Shown here: positions 43,406-52,629 of the stretch, piece by piece
Layout of the letters: the number at the start of each line of letters is the position of its first letter
Numbering within the stretch: position 1 is the stretch's first letter
Assembly (NCBI GenBank): GCA_034926225.1
Contig: JAYFRF010000013.1
Span: forward strand, 1-64,000
From: JAAZKA01 sp034926225
GTDB lineage: Bacteria > Bacillota > Clostridia > Oscillospirales > QAMX01
DNA: 64,000 nt
Reading direction: 5' to 3'
The notes under the pieces: model-generated
Seen by the model: only the letters and a program-made list of their open reading frames with translations
The model's database searches: none
Told to the model about the DNA's origin: nothing
Position numbers and translations under genes: made by a program

Positions 43406-44035
43406 TCAGATATTTTCGCGGAAAGCCTTAATCCAGGCGTTGGAGATCAGCCGGTGACCGAACGGGGACGGATGGACACCGTCGAGCAGCCAGTAGGAAG
43501 CCGGGGCGTTTTTGCAGGCTTCGTCGAACATGAATTGCAACGGAACGAAAATCAAGCCGTAATCTTTGGCGACGCGTTTTGCCGCCGCCGCGCGGAGAGG
43601 CACCTCGGGGCCGAAATAGCTCCATTCGGCGTCGGTCGCAGTACCCCGTAAGACGAACGGTTCGAGAATCATGATTTTCAGATTCGGGAAGCGCGCGAGG
43701 GTGTCCTCGATGTAAATACGGTAGATTTTCTCAAAGCGTTCGGCGTCGACGCCGTTATGAACGTCGGCGGCCTCGTGCCAGACGTCGTTGACGCCGATGA
43801 GGATGCTGAGCACATCGGGATTTAGGTTCCAGCAGTCGCGTTTAACGCGCGCGTAAAGATCGACGACGCGGTCCCCGCTGATGCCGCGGTTATAAAACTC
43901 GTACTTCCCGGGAAACGCCGCACCGAGATCGCCGGCGATCATCAGCGGGTAGCCCTGTCCGAGTGAGGTAGTACGGCCATCTTCACGGGTACGGCCGACA
44001 TCTGTGATCGAGTCTCCCTGAAAAAGAATCCGCAT
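43406..44035 (-). CDS. SGNH/GDSL hydrolase
   Basis: A 209-residue esterase of the SGNH fold. Block I GDSIT carries the nucleophile Ser9, the block II Gly is in NRGISGDR, block III is GVNDVW (Asn) and block V DGVHPSPFG supplies Asp and His. This looks like the cytoplasmic acetyl-xylan or rhamnogalacturonan acetylesterase-like group that deacetylates imported sugars. The start ATG 44035 follows AAAGGTGA; a GTG four codons earlier is too close to that site. Confidence 0.9.
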   Translation of the reverse strand: MRILFQGDSITDVGRTREDGRTTSLGQGYPLMIAGDLGAAFPGKYEFYNRGISGDRVVDLYARVKRDCWNLNPDVLSILIGVNDVWHEAADVHNGVDAERFEKIYRIYIEDTLARFPNLKIMILEPFVLRGTATDAEWSYFGPEVPLRAAAAKRVAKDYGLIFVPLQFMFDEACKNAPASYWLLDGVHPSPFGHRLISNAWIKAFRENI

Positions 44036-44117
44036 GGTATGTGTCACCTTTCTATGAATAAATTCTACCGCATTATAGCACGGTTTCGGAAAGCAGGCAA
44101 GGGGATTCTTCCATTTA

Positions 44118-44537
44118 TTACTTCCCGCCGTCTTTTTGCAGCAGTGCCAGAATCTCTGTGTCGGCGGGGCAGAATGTATATTGCGGGATCTCCTCCGGGG
44201 TAATCCAACGGATATCGTTATGCTCGAGCATTTGTGGAATCCCTTCGCGTATACGGCAGGAAAACAGCGTCAGATGGACGGTGATGTCCGGGTACTCATG
44301 CAGGACTTCCGTGTAGATGCCGCCGACCGAGAGGATGATGCCAAGCTCCTCCCGGCATTCGCGGATGAGGGCGGCTTCCTTCGTTTCACCCGGCTCGACC
44401 TTGCCGCCGACGAATTCCCAGAGTAATCCGCGCGCCTTATGCGCGGGGCGCTGGCAAATCAGAAAACGGCTGCCGTCTTGGATGAGCGCAGCTACGACCT
44501 CGGTTTTTTTTTGATCCGGTATCCTGGGCTTTGACAT
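44118..44537 (-). CDS. Nudix hydrolase, MutT-like
   Basis: A 139-residue pyrophosphohydrolase. The Nudix box is complete: GGKVEPGETKEAAL followed by RECREELGI, with the metal-binding Glu residues. The early segment (AALIQDGSRFLICQRP, then GLLWEFVGGK) is typical of MutT, which removes 8-oxo-dGTP from the nucleotide pool. CTP or another nucleoside diphosphate derivative is an alternative substrate. It is a single gene. Confidence 0.9.
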   Translation of the reverse strand: MSKPRIPDQKKTEVVAALIQDGSRFLICQRPAHKARGLLWEFVGGKVEPGETKEAALIRECREELGIILSVGGIYTEVLHEYPDITVHLTLFSCRIREGIPQMLEHNDIRWITPEEIPQYTFCPADTEILALLQKDGGK

Positions 44538-44637
44538 AGATTGTTTTACTCCTTTTAACGCGTTGCTGTAATAATTCTAACACGGATAACGCCCGGCCGC
44601 AAGAGGCTTTTTACGGTGTGAAAATTTTAGTGTCGTG

Positions 44638-44666
44638 TTGCAAAACGGCAGGATATGTGTTAAAAT
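44638..44666 (+). promoter_or_regulatory. Promoter-like element in a gene-free stretch
   Basis: TTGCAA (44638-44643), a 17-base spacer and TAAAAT (44661-44666). No supported reading frame follows until 44961. The intervening 290 bases could encode an untranslated RNA or long leader; I found no known RNA class there. Confidence 0.45.
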
Positions 44667-44895
44667 ACAATCCGCAATTAAGGGCTTTCCCATGATAACA
44701 GCCGGTTAGAAAAATTCTGGCCGCGTCTGCCAATCGCAAGCGAAGCATTCCGGGGAGTTTTGGCAAGGATCGGTGTGAAAAGGCAATCCTGAAGGAGAAA
44801 CGAGGCGTAAGGAAGAAAATACATGTAGAAACGGCTGTAAATTGAGGAAAGAAGGCCGCATACTATAGAAGAGCATACTCGCAAAATCTATAAAT

Positions 44896-44907
44896 TCGTG
44901 CTATAAT
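44896..44907 (+). promoter_or_regulatory. Extended -10 promoter of the Thr-rich membrane protein
   Basis: TGC-TATAAT with the TATAAT at 44902-44907. A weak -35 (TCGCAA-like) lies 17 bases upstream. The ATG is 54 bases downstream. Confidence 0.55.
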
Positions 44908-44960
44908 AAACCGTACGGGAAAACCGCACGGTTTTAAACAAGAAAGCATGGGAACACATA

Positions 44961-46610
44961 ATGAAAAGCCAAATAACAAGGATTCTGGTTATACTGCTTG
45001 CGGCAATGTTCTGCTTTGGTGTAAACGGCACGGCACTCGGTGCAAATAACACAGGGCATGAGATCGTGGAGCTTGTCGATTTCGATACGATTACCAGGCT
45101 GCGCGGCGTTTTGGTAGGCGATGCCGATGGATGGTCAGCAATATATGACGAACTGACGCGCGCGCTGCGCACGGTCATCGGCCGCAGCGCGGACGGGTAT
45201 ACCGCCGAGCTGACTATGGAGACGCTGGACGTGGGCGACGTGGATATCACCACGCCGGGAGACTATACGGTAACGGCGACATTGGCGCTCAAAGGTGGGT
45301 ACGCTACGGATTTCACACTGCCGGATACCCTGCGTACGATAGAGCTGCCCATATGGGTCAGCGAACCCGCATACTTCGAGGCGCGTATCGCAGCCGTGAC
45401 GGAGGATGCGGTATATGTGATCTGGAACGTGGAACCGGAGTCAACGCCGCGGATTTTGAGTTTTGTCAATGCGCGTGTGCTACGTCCGGTGGAGCTTCCG
45501 TCCGTCTCCTGGGCGCTAAGCGACGAACGATTTGCGCGGATCGAGCAAGGATTGGTGATCAGCTCAAACGAACTCGAACAGGGCTGGCATTACTACTTCC
45601 GGCTGGAAGCGGGAAGCGTACGGTCGGATATTATCTATCTCTATCGCGAGCCGGATGAAGGGGAGACGCAAGGACGTCTCATCGATCAATGGTTGGGCGG
45701 TGCGGAACCGTTCCCCGAACCGTCGGTGACGGGGACTACGGCGCAGACGACCGGGAGCGGGACGGATATGGATAACGAGACCTATTCCTCCGATACCGTT
45801 GAGCAGCTCACCGGTGCGGCATTCAAGAGGCTTCTTGCGTCCGGCGGCGGTGAGGCGAAGATCTATAAACAGGGTGTGATGGTGACGATCCCGCAGTCGT
45901 CACTGTCCGTACGCGATGAGGATATTGTCCGGGTCGAGTTGAGTATGCCGGATCGGACGATAGTGAGCCTATCCGTCATGCTTAACGGGGTGGAGGTTTA
46001 TGGGCTGCCGAATGTAACCGTGGCCGCGCCCTATCAGCGCTCCGGCGAGAACATGGCGGTATGGGTGCAGGATGGGGGACGCTCGGTGCGTGCGGAATAC
46101 GATCCGATCCTGAACATGGTCATCTTCCCGACCGATCGTACGGGTGAGTTTACTCTGTTTGAGAAGGAAATCGGCTCGGATGACATCGCAATGCAGACCA
46201 CAACGACGGAATACACGACGAATTCGTCGAGCGGGTATCCGTCCGGAGAGACAGCGACTACGACAACCGAAGAGACGACAAAAGGCTTCGAAACCTCGGC
46301 ATCAGGGGAAACGACGGTGTCCGGGTTGACGGGGAGCGGAGCAGCCACCTCCGGGACACAGGAAACGACGACGCGCGTCTCCGCGACACTGCCATCCGTG
46401 ACAGGCACCGCGGCGCCGATGGGAACCGCGACGACGGCAATGGTGATGACGACGCGGAAAGCGTTGAATACGACCTCCGATTCGGTAAACGCGGAGCCGA
46501 TATACAAGACAGATGTATCCGGTTTGAACATGGGCATTGTGATCGCGGCGAGCGCGTTTCTTGTTGTGTGCGCGGGTGTGATTGTATTCATCGTGTATAA
46601 GAAGAAATAA
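44961..46610 (+). CDS. Exported membrane-anchored protein with Thr-rich stalk, unknown function
   Basis: A 549-residue protein I do not recognise. It has a signal peptide (residues 1-27, ending near ALGA), an extracellular beta-rich part (to about residue 235), a Thr-rich linker, a second compact region (about 265-405), a Thr/Ser/Ala-rich stalk of about 100 residues (repeats of TTT and ETT) and a C-terminal transmembrane helix (about 523-545) ending YKKK. The layout is that of a surface-displayed receptor or adhesin: globular head, glycosylatable stalk, membrane anchor. There is no LPXTG signal and no catalytic motif. It stands alone with its own promoter and terminator. Confidence 0.8.
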   Translation: MKSQITRILVILLAAMFCFGVNGTALGANNTGHEIVELVDFDTITRLRGVLVGDADGWSAIYDELTRALRTVIGRSADGYTAELTMETLDVGDVDITTPGDYTVTATLALKGGYATDFTLPDTLRTIELPIWVSEPAYFEARIAAVTEDAVYVIWNVEPESTPRILSFVNARVLRPVELPSVSWALSDERFARIEQGLVISSNELEQGWHYYFRLEAGSVRSDIIYLYREPDEGETQGRLIDQWLGGAEPFPEPSVTGTTAQTTGSGTDMDNETYSSDTVEQLTGAAFKRLLASGGGEAKIYKQGVMVTIPQSSLSVRDEDIVRVELSMPDRTIVSLSVMLNGVEVYGLPNVTVAAPYQRSGENMAVWVQDGGRSVRAEYDPILNMVIFPTDRTGEFTLFEKEIGSDDIAMQTTTTEYTTNSSSGYPSGETATTTTEETTKGFETSASGETTVSGLTGSGAATSGTQETTTRVSATLPSVTGTAAPMGTATTAMVMTTRKALNTTSDSVNAEPIYKTDVSGLNMGIVIAASAFLVVCAGVIVFIVYKKK

Positions 46611-46615
46611 ACGAT

Positions 46616-46658
46616 TAAAAAAAAACAGGGGACACGGTTTTTGCTGCCGTGTCCCCTG
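46616..46658. terminator. Bidirectional terminator
   Basis: Twelve-base-pair stem (46626-46637 with 46647-46658). A run of As on the left gives a strong U-tract for the minus-strand operon; the plus-strand tail CCGTTTTG is weaker. Confidence 0.85.
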
Positions 46659-46693
46659 CCGTTTTGACAGGAGAATAAATGAGATTTGTTGTC

Positions 46694-47464
46694 TTATCCG
46701 CCCAAAAGTGCTTCAGCGTTCTCATAGGCGATCCGGCGGAGCTTCGCATTGTCGAGAGACGAGCGCTCCAGGGAGCGGACATTGCTGTCGGGATAGTAGA
46801 AAGCGGCATGGGTGGAGAACAACAGATGATTTACGTCGAAGCGGGCGGCGACCGAGGCGAAGGTATCGCGCGTCTCGAGGCTCGCCGTATCCGCGTAGAG
46901 GTTCGGGAATGCGCCGAGAAGGTTCCCCAATTCGCCCAAATAGGCGTTGCATAATAAAAACGGCTGATCGGGGAACGCTGCAAGGACGGATGCAAGCCGC
47001 AGCGTGTCCGGCGCGGGTATTTTCATCGCCGGGTACTGTGAGCGCTCGTCCTCGATGCGCACCTGCACCGCGATGACCAGCTTTTTCGCGCGCGTCAGCT
47101 CAACGAGCGGTGCGAGAAGGTCCTCTGTCAGTTCGTAGAGGTGGTAGCTTGGCAGCAAGCGTATCATGCGGATGGCGGGATTCGCGTCGGCAAGCTCGAC
47201 TGAGTCACGCCAGTTTGCATAGGAGAGATCGACGACGGGTACGGGGGAAAAGAAGGGATCCTCGGCGACAGCATCGATCAGCGCGCGGTCGGCTCGCAGA
47301 GGATCGCGCTCAAGGATGGCCTCAATGGGGGAGACATAGGCGCGGACGATGCCGTAACGGGAGAGATTTGCCTTCAGGGAGGGAAAGTCGCGGTTGGGGA
47401 GGCTTGCGAACGGCCAGTTGCCGGCCCATGCCGAAGCGTCAATCAGATGTTCTGGTGTATACAT
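46694..47464 (-). CDS. Amidohydrolase-2-fold protein lacking the usual metal ligands
   Basis: A 256-residue TIM-barrel protein of the amidohydrolase-2 superfamily by overall pattern and gene pairing. The first-strand motif DxHxH reads IDASAWAG, so both His are missing, and the last-strand GSDxP reads STHAAF. It therefore probably cannot bind the catalytic metal in the normal way. It lies two bases after the intact amidohydrolase gene, of nearly equal length, which suggests a heteromer in which this subunit is structural or regulatory. That is inference from sequence and position. Confidence 0.75.
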   Translation of the reverse strand: MYTPEHLIDASAWAGNWPFASLPNRDFPSLKANLSRYGIVRAYVSPIEAILERDPLRADRALIDAVAEDPFFSPVPVVDLSYANWRDSVELADANPAIRMIRLLPSYHLYELTEDLLAPLVELTRAKKLVIAVQVRIEDERSQYPAMKIPAPDTLRLASVLAAFPDQPFLLCNAYLGELGNLLGAFPNLYADTASLETRDTFASVAARFDVNHLLFSTHAAFYYPDSNVRSLERSSLDNAKLRRIAYENAEALLGG

Positions 47465-47466
47465 CC

Positions 47467-48234
47467 TTATTTCCCCTTTCTGAAGAAATGCAGGGCGTTT
47501 TCCCCGCTGATTTTCGCGATATCGCAGGCTGGCGCGTCAAGCGAAAGGATGCGCCCGTACTGTGCCGCCATATCGCGCCCAGGATAGTCCGAGCCGAACA
47601 GGATACGGTCGGCGCCAAGCTCGCGGTGCGCGTATTGGATGATGCCGGACTCGCTGTAGCAGCCGCTGGTGTCGATGGCGACGTTAGCACAGGGTTTTAT
47701 ATCCTGCACGCCGCGCTCGTGAAAACCGGTCAGATGAGCGCACAGGATGCGCAGCTTCGGGAAGCGGCGGGCGAGGGAAGCGATATCCGCGGGCGTCGAC
47801 TCCCACCCGACACGGCTTACGGTTTTATACCACGAATGGAACAACACCGGGATGTCATGTTCCTCTAAAAACGCACAGAGCGAGTCGAGCCGGGTATTGG
47901 CGGCGTTGACCTCGATCCACAGCTTGACGCCGATGACGTTGCCGTTCAGAATGCAGCTTTTGCAGACGTCGATGAGAAATTCCGCGGGGAGCGCGGTGTT
48001 GAGCCAGACGAGCGGGTAGAACGTCCCCTCATATCGCCTCCCGACTTCATCAAGCACGCGGGCGGCTTCCATCGTTTTTTCGCGGCTGAAAAAGACACCG
48101 GAAAGGACGTCGGGCATGTAGCAGGACTTCTCTATGCCGCAGCGCTCCATTTCCCGCCGCAGGGCATCCGTCTGTATCGATACGTCGCCCGTGTCGACCA
48201 CGCGGACATGGACATGGCTGTCAAAAATCATCAA
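47467..48234 (-). CDS. Amidohydrolase-2 family metal-dependent hydrolase
   Basis: A 255-residue TIM-barrel hydrolase. Metal ligands are all visible: His7 and His9 (DSHVHV), His133 (VLFHSW), His167 (CAHLTG) and Asp216 (FGSDYPG). The family hydrolyses or decarboxylates diverse small molecules; the substrate is unknown here. It is the second gene of a three-gene unit after an M14 peptidase and before the divergent amidohydrolase-like subunit, so a hydrolysis product of a peptide or amide is a possible substrate. Confidence 0.88.
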   Translation of the reverse strand: MMIFDSHVHVRVVDTGDVSIQTDALRREMERCGIEKSCYMPDVLSGVFFSREKTMEAARVLDEVGRRYEGTFYPLVWLNTALPAEFLIDVCKSCILNGNVIGVKLWIEVNAANTRLDSLCAFLEEHDIPVLFHSWYKTVSRVGWESTPADIASLARRFPKLRILCAHLTGFHERGVQDIKPCANVAIDTSGCYSESGIIQYAHRELGADRILFGSDYPGRDMAAQYGRILSLDAPACDIAKISGENALHFFRKGK

Positions 48235-48261
48235 AGTTCTCCTTTCGTCAGGGCAAGGCCC

Positions 48262-49824
48262 TTATACGGCAGGGACAAGGACGGAAACCGAAGCATAACC
48301 GGCTTTCGGATGAGATACAGTAACGGTCAATTTATCGCCGGGCTCGGCCCGGATGAACCATTCCGCGCCTGTACGCTCCATGGACCGCAGTGCGGAGACG
48401 GCGGGCATGGCGGGACGGCTGAGGATTTCCTTCGCGCCCGAAAGGGTGAAGCGTACGGCGTCGCGATGCGCGTGGTAACCGGCAGAGCCCTGCATGACGT
48501 TTGTGCCGAGAACACCGGTGTTCATCACCTCCGCGCGCACGCGGACAATCCCGGCCCCGAGCGCGTCGCAGGCGACATTGCCGAGTGTGAGCGTCGGCGC
48601 CATGGCCGCGAGCCGCAGGAGATAGTCGGCGACCTTCGGCAGCAGGTCAATCATATCGTCGGGGTCCATGAAGTATGCGTTGCCATAAACGCGGCCGCCG
48701 ATTTCGACATCACCGAGCTGGGGATGGCGGTACGGTACCCATGGGTCGGCGATGGCGCGGCCACGGGCTGCGTGCAGCGCGGTCAGACGGGCGATGAGCG
48801 CTTCGCCGTAGAGGTCGGCGTTGAAAATCTCGCGCGCGGTCATCCCAAGGGAGTTATAACCGTTGCCAAGCTCTACGGTCGCCGCGAGAATGCCGAGGGA
48901 TTCATAGCAGTAGGTCTCGAAATGCCCGGGCAGCACGGTAGGCGCGCTGCCGTCGGGACGGCCGTAGTCGCCACAGGGAACCGGTTCGATACCGGTGACG
49001 TCGCGGCAGAGCAGCGCTATGCGTTTGATCAGAGCGGCATCGGCGGTATTGGCAGGTGTGCCGTAGATGAGCGCGCGGGTGCCGCAGTGGAGATCGATAG
49101 CGGCGAAGATGTTTGGATGAGTCGTTAAAAACTCCATAACGGCACGCGGCTCGGCGTGACGGCCGGGGTAGTCCCCGCCGTTTTCCGCATCGCGCCAGGT
49201 ATCGGCGTACTGGCGGTTGAAGTCAAGCCCCCGGGTACCGGAAACAATCGTGCCGCCGTCGTAGTTTTCGATCATACCTTCGGTACACATGCTGTAGAAC
49301 GGCCCGTCCGTATCGCCGGGGACGCGGGGAACGAGCATATCGCCGCAGCCGGGCGCGGTTTTCCATACTCCGAGGGGGTCCGGCCAGCGCATGGAGAGGA
49401 TTTTCCCGTCGCCGTTGAGATCGTGGGGAACGAGTGCATTCGGGATGCCGGCACGCGGCTCTGTTTTTGAACGCAGTCCGAGTCCCGTGCGTACGCAGGC
49501 GTCGGAGCCGTCGGGGTTAACGCAAGGGAGGATGTAGATGGTGACCTGATCGAGAAGGCTAGGGTTTTCGAGTACGGTATGGAGAAAGTTCAGCGCACCG
49601 GTAACACCCATGCCTTCCTCGGCATGAACGCCGCCCTGCACATAGAACGCCGGATGGTTGTCCGCGCGACCGCGGGAGAGGGTGACGCCCCAGATAACGC
49701 GGTCGTCCTCCGTACGGGCAAGCTCCGACAGCTGCATGAGCGCGGGATACGCGTCGCGTGCGGCGAACAGATAAGATTGGATCTCGTCATAAGTATGGAA
49801 ACGGTTCAGCGAAGGACGCAGCAT
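48262..49824 (-). CDS. M14-family zinc carboxypeptidase
   Basis: A 520-residue peptidase. Zinc ligands are His67 and Glu70 (GGVHAEEGM) and His246 (IDLHCG); the Arg of GLDFNRQ binds the substrate carboxylate and Glu318 (VELGNG) is the catalytic base. The C-terminal 120 residues form a beta-sandwich-like domain. No signal peptide is seen, so it works inside the cell or is released by lysis. The likely substrate is a small peptide or acylated amino acid. It heads a three-gene unit with two amidohydrolase-fold proteins; the next upstream gene is the binding protein of cassette 2. Confidence 0.88.
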   Translation of the reverse strand: MLRPSLNRFHTYDEIQSYLFAARDAYPALMQLSELARTEDDRVIWGVTLSRGRADNHPAFYVQGGVHAEEGMGVTGALNFLHTVLENPSLLDQVTIYILPCVNPDGSDACVRTGLGLRSKTEPRAGIPNALVPHDLNGDGKILSMRWPDPLGVWKTAPGCGDMLVPRVPGDTDGPFYSMCTEGMIENYDGGTIVSGTRGLDFNRQYADTWRDAENGGDYPGRHAEPRAVMEFLTTHPNIFAAIDLHCGTRALIYGTPANTADAALIKRIALLCRDVTGIEPVPCGDYGRPDGSAPTVLPGHFETYCYESLGILAATVELGNGYNSLGMTAREIFNADLYGEALIARLTALHAARGRAIADPWVPYRHPQLGDVEIGGRVYGNAYFMDPDDMIDLLPKVADYLLRLAAMAPTLTLGNVACDALGAGIVRVRAEVMNTGVLGTNVMQGSAGYHAHRDAVRFTLSGAKEILSRPAMPAVSALRSMERTGAEWFIRAEPGDKLTVTVSHPKAGYASVSVLVPAV

Positions 49825-49849
49825 AACGTACGCTCCTAACTATGAAAGT

Positions 49850-49885
49850 TCAGACGGCCGCCCGGATGAAAAAGCAGCCGTCTGA
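49850..49885. terminator. Hairpin between cassette 2 and the M14 peptidase operon
   Basis: Nine-base-pair stem (49850-49858 with 49877-49885). The T-tail is short on the minus strand, so it may only partly stop transcription coming from the transport cassette. Confidence 0.5.
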
Positions 49886-49922
49886 TTTTCAGTATAGCGT
49901 AGAAAAGGGAATATGGCAAGGC

Positions 49923-51647
49923 TTATTTCATGAATTCGTCGTAACCCTTCTGGATGATTTCGAGAACGTCGGAAAGTCCCATCTTTTCTAGGTTTGCGGC
50001 GTAGCTGTCCCAGTTGTCAAGGCTTTCCGTACCGGTGACAAATTTGGCTTTCATCTGGTCGACATAATTATTAATATCCACGGTCAAGGAGTTATAGCGC
50101 TCGGTGTCCTCGTCGGAGAAATGCAGGTAACCGAGCGGGAAGGGGTCGACGGTGTATTGGAGATGCTTTTCCAGGAAACCGAGACCCTTGACCTTTAAGC
50201 CGGCGGAAGCGTCATTGGCAATCGCCATTTCTTCCATACCAAGGATAATCTGCGGAGAAGCGTAGGAGACAACCCAGGCGTTGATGTTCTCGGTGCCCTC
50301 GGGCGCGAGGCGTTTGTATAATTTATGGCTGTCGTCGGTGTACTCATAGGTTTCGCCCCGGATGCCGAGCCACGCGGAAGTGGCGTTCAGGCCGGGAGAG
50401 ACGTCGTCGCGGGAGTACAGAATATCAAACCAGCGCAGTAGCGCGTCGGGATTTTCACATTTTGTGGTGATGGCATAACCAGAATTGTAGATGATATTGG
50501 GCATCGTGATATGCTTGATTTGGCTGTACTCCGAGGTAAGCGGGCCGAGAAGAGATACGTCGTAATTGCCGGAAGCAAAGGTTTCGGGCTTAATGATGGT
50601 ACCATAAGTGGTGACGCCACACTGACCGTTCTGAATCAGAGACATCGCGGTGGAATCGTCCATTGTGTAAATCTCGGGATTGATCAGCTTCTCTTCATAG
50701 AGCTTGTGGACGTACTGGAGGTAATGGAGCATCTGCTCGGTAATACCGGCATAAACGATCTTGCCGTCGGGGTCGGCCTGATAAGTGGAACTTATGTATT
50801 CGCCCATCGCGGGGAAGAGCATATTTTCCGCCCAGCCGTTCAGCTGGTTGGCGTTCTGCATCATGAAGGGAATGAAGCCCTCCATATCGGCGTAATGATC
50901 CTTCAGCGCGACGCAAAGGTCATACAGCTCGCTTACGGTCTCTGGCTCCTTGGTAATGCCGCACTCGTTCATATAGTCGGTACGGACATAAATACAGGCG
51001 GCGCCGACGGTCGGGGTGTAACAAAGCGCCGGCATGCTGTAGATGCCACCGTCATTCTGGACGGAAACCTTCAGAAGATTCGGATAATCCGCGCCGAGAG
51101 CGACAAGGTTGGGCATATAGCCTTCGAGTTTGTCGGCAAAGTTATAGAGTTGATTGCCTTTCACACCATAGGTGTAGAGGTTCGAGCTGCCGACGGAGCT
51201 GAGATAGAGATCCGGCAGATCTCCGGATGCAAAGGACAGGTTCATCTTGGTATCCCAGTCGGTGTTGGGGATGTTCTGGAATTCAAAGGTGATATTCGTC
51301 AGCTCATGCATGGCGCGGAAGAGTGCCTGATCGTCGCCCCACTTGACGGTGCTGGTGTCCCAGGCGTTCATGGCCTTGTAGGTGACCTCTTCGTCGAAGA
51401 TCGGATAGCCGGCTTCATGGAACGGACCTTCGGATACAGCTGCTGTGGTATTTGCGGTGGTTGTTGCTGCGGTAGTACCGGCAGTGGTCGTTGCAGCAGC
51501 AGTGGTACCGGAAGCGGTAGTGGCGGCGGTCGTTGCGACAGTGGTAGTGGCGGCGACGGTTGCGGTGCTGTTTCCACCGGCGCATCCCGCGAGCATCGTT
51601 ATCAGCAGCGCGGCCACGAGCAGAAGGGAGAGAGTTCTGGTTTTCAT
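49923..51647 (-). CDS. Extracellular solute-binding lipoprotein, cassette 2
   Basis: A 574-residue lipoprotein, close paralogue of the protein at 5153-6886. The signal peptide ends with lipobox MLAGC; a Thr/Ala linker of TTA-type repeats follows, as in cassette 1, and then a two-lobed sugar-binding fold. Shared blocks include FNDTDWDTKMNLSFASGD-like and MKAKFVTGTESLDNWDS-like segments. The ATG follows AAGGAGG. It is the last gene of permease-permease-binding protein. The different binding domain suggests a related but distinct oligosaccharide. Confidence 0.9.
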   Translation of the reverse strand: MKTRTLSLLLVAALLITMLAGCAGGNSTATVAATTTVATTAATTASGTTAAATTTAGTTAATTTANTTAAVSEGPFHEAGYPIFDEEVTYKAMNAWDTSTVKWGDDQALFRAMHELTNITFEFQNIPNTDWDTKMNLSFASGDLPDLYLSSVGSSNLYTYGVKGNQLYNFADKLEGYMPNLVALGADYPNLLKVSVQNDGGIYSMPALCYTPTVGAACIYVRTDYMNECGITKEPETVSELYDLCVALKDHYADMEGFIPFMMQNANQLNGWAENMLFPAMGEYISSTYQADPDGKIVYAGITEQMLHYLQYVHKLYEEKLINPEIYTMDDSTAMSLIQNGQCGVTTYGTIIKPETFASGNYDVSLLGPLTSEYSQIKHITMPNIIYNSGYAITTKCENPDALLRWFDILYSRDDVSPGLNATSAWLGIRGETYEYTDDSHKLYKRLAPEGTENINAWVVSYASPQIILGMEEMAIANDASAGLKVKGLGFLEKHLQYTVDPFPLGYLHFSDEDTERYNSLTVDINNYVDQMKAKFVTGTESLDNWDSYAANLEKMGLSDVLEIIQKGYDEFMK

Positions 51648-51720
51648 GGTGGTGCCTCCTTATTTGATTTATATTCAGACGCGGTCGTTTAAAATGACAG
51701 CGTGGAATATCGGTATAAAA

Positions 51721-52611
51721 TCAGCCCTTTAGGGAGCCGAGCATGACGCCTTTGTCAAAATACTTCTGAATAAAGGGGTAGGCGACAAGAACGGGGGCGG
51801 ACGCGACGACGATGACGCAGTATTTTATCAACTCTGCAATCTTGACACGCAGAGAAATTTCGTCGGCACCGAGGGTGTTGTTTTCGATCATTGTCATCGT
51901 CTGGTTCTGCGTCAAAAGCTCGCGCAGGACGAGTTGAAGGGGGATTTTTTCACGGCTCGAGAGGTAAATCATCGCGGAAAACCAGCTATTCCAATGACCG
52001 ACGCAATAGTAGAGTGCGAGAACGCCGATGAGAGCTTTTGACAGCGGCAGGACGATGACGAAAAAAGTGTGTGCGCGGCTGCATCCGTCGATTTCGGCGG
52101 CTTCCTCCAGCTCATGCGGAACGCCGTTCAAGAAAAAGGTGCGGGCGATGATGAGGTTATAGGTACTGATCGCACCGGTGACGATGGTGACCCACCAGGA
52201 GTCGAGCAGCTTTAAATCCTTGACAATTAAGTATGTCGGGATCATACCGCCGGAAAAGTACAGGGTTAAGACCATGAGGAACATTATCGGGCCGCGTCCG
52301 ACAAGATCGCGGCGGGAGAGTGCGTAGGCGGCAAGCAGGGTGACGACGAGGTTGACGACGGTGCCGGCGACGGTATAGAAAATGGAGTTACGGTAGCCGA
52401 TCAGAATATCTTTGCTTTGGAAGACTTCGCGGTAACCGTCAACGTTGAAGCTGCGCGGCAGGAGCCAGACCTGGCCGGTGGCGACGAGACTGGGATCGGA
52501 AAACGAGGAGGAGAGAATAAAGAGCAGAGGATAGAGGACCATGAGTAAAAAGAAGGTGACAAGGGTTAAATTGACGCAGTTAAACACCCGGTCGGAAAAG
52601 GAATCACGCAT
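51721..52611 (-). CDS. Carbohydrate ABC transporter permease, YtcP/LplC type, cassette 2
   Basis: A 296-residue six-helix permease. The EAA loop is LEEAAEIDGCSRAHTF and the end FDKGVMLGSLKG, like its cassette 1 paralogue at 6980-7882. A GAGGAGGGAG site precedes the ATG. It pairs with the LplB-type permease 18 bases upstream. No ATPase gene is linked. Confidence 0.92.
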   Translation of the reverse strand: MRDSFSDRVFNCVNLTLVTFFLLMVLYPLLFILSSSFSDPSLVATGQVWLLPRSFNVDGYREVFQSKDILIGYRNSIFYTVAGTVVNLVVTLLAAYALSRRDLVGRGPIMFLMVLTLYFSGGMIPTYLIVKDLKLLDSWWVTIVTGAISTYNLIIARTFFLNGVPHELEEAAEIDGCSRAHTFFVIVLPLSKALIGVLALYYCVGHWNSWFSAMIYLSSREKIPLQLVLRELLTQNQTMTMIENNTLGADEISLRVKIAELIKYCVIVVASAPVLVAYPFIQKYFDKGVMLGSLKG

Positions 52612-52629
52612 ATGGTATCTCTCCCTCCT

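Noticed and set aside
44672..44895. RNase P RNA or SRP RNA
   Set aside because: A GAGGAAAG-like string is present, but the other universally conserved blocks of RNase P or SRP RNA are absent.
48208..51692. Plus-strand frames of 306 and 393 codons
   Set aside because: Antisense to the M14 peptidase and the cassette 2 lipoprotein, both well supported.
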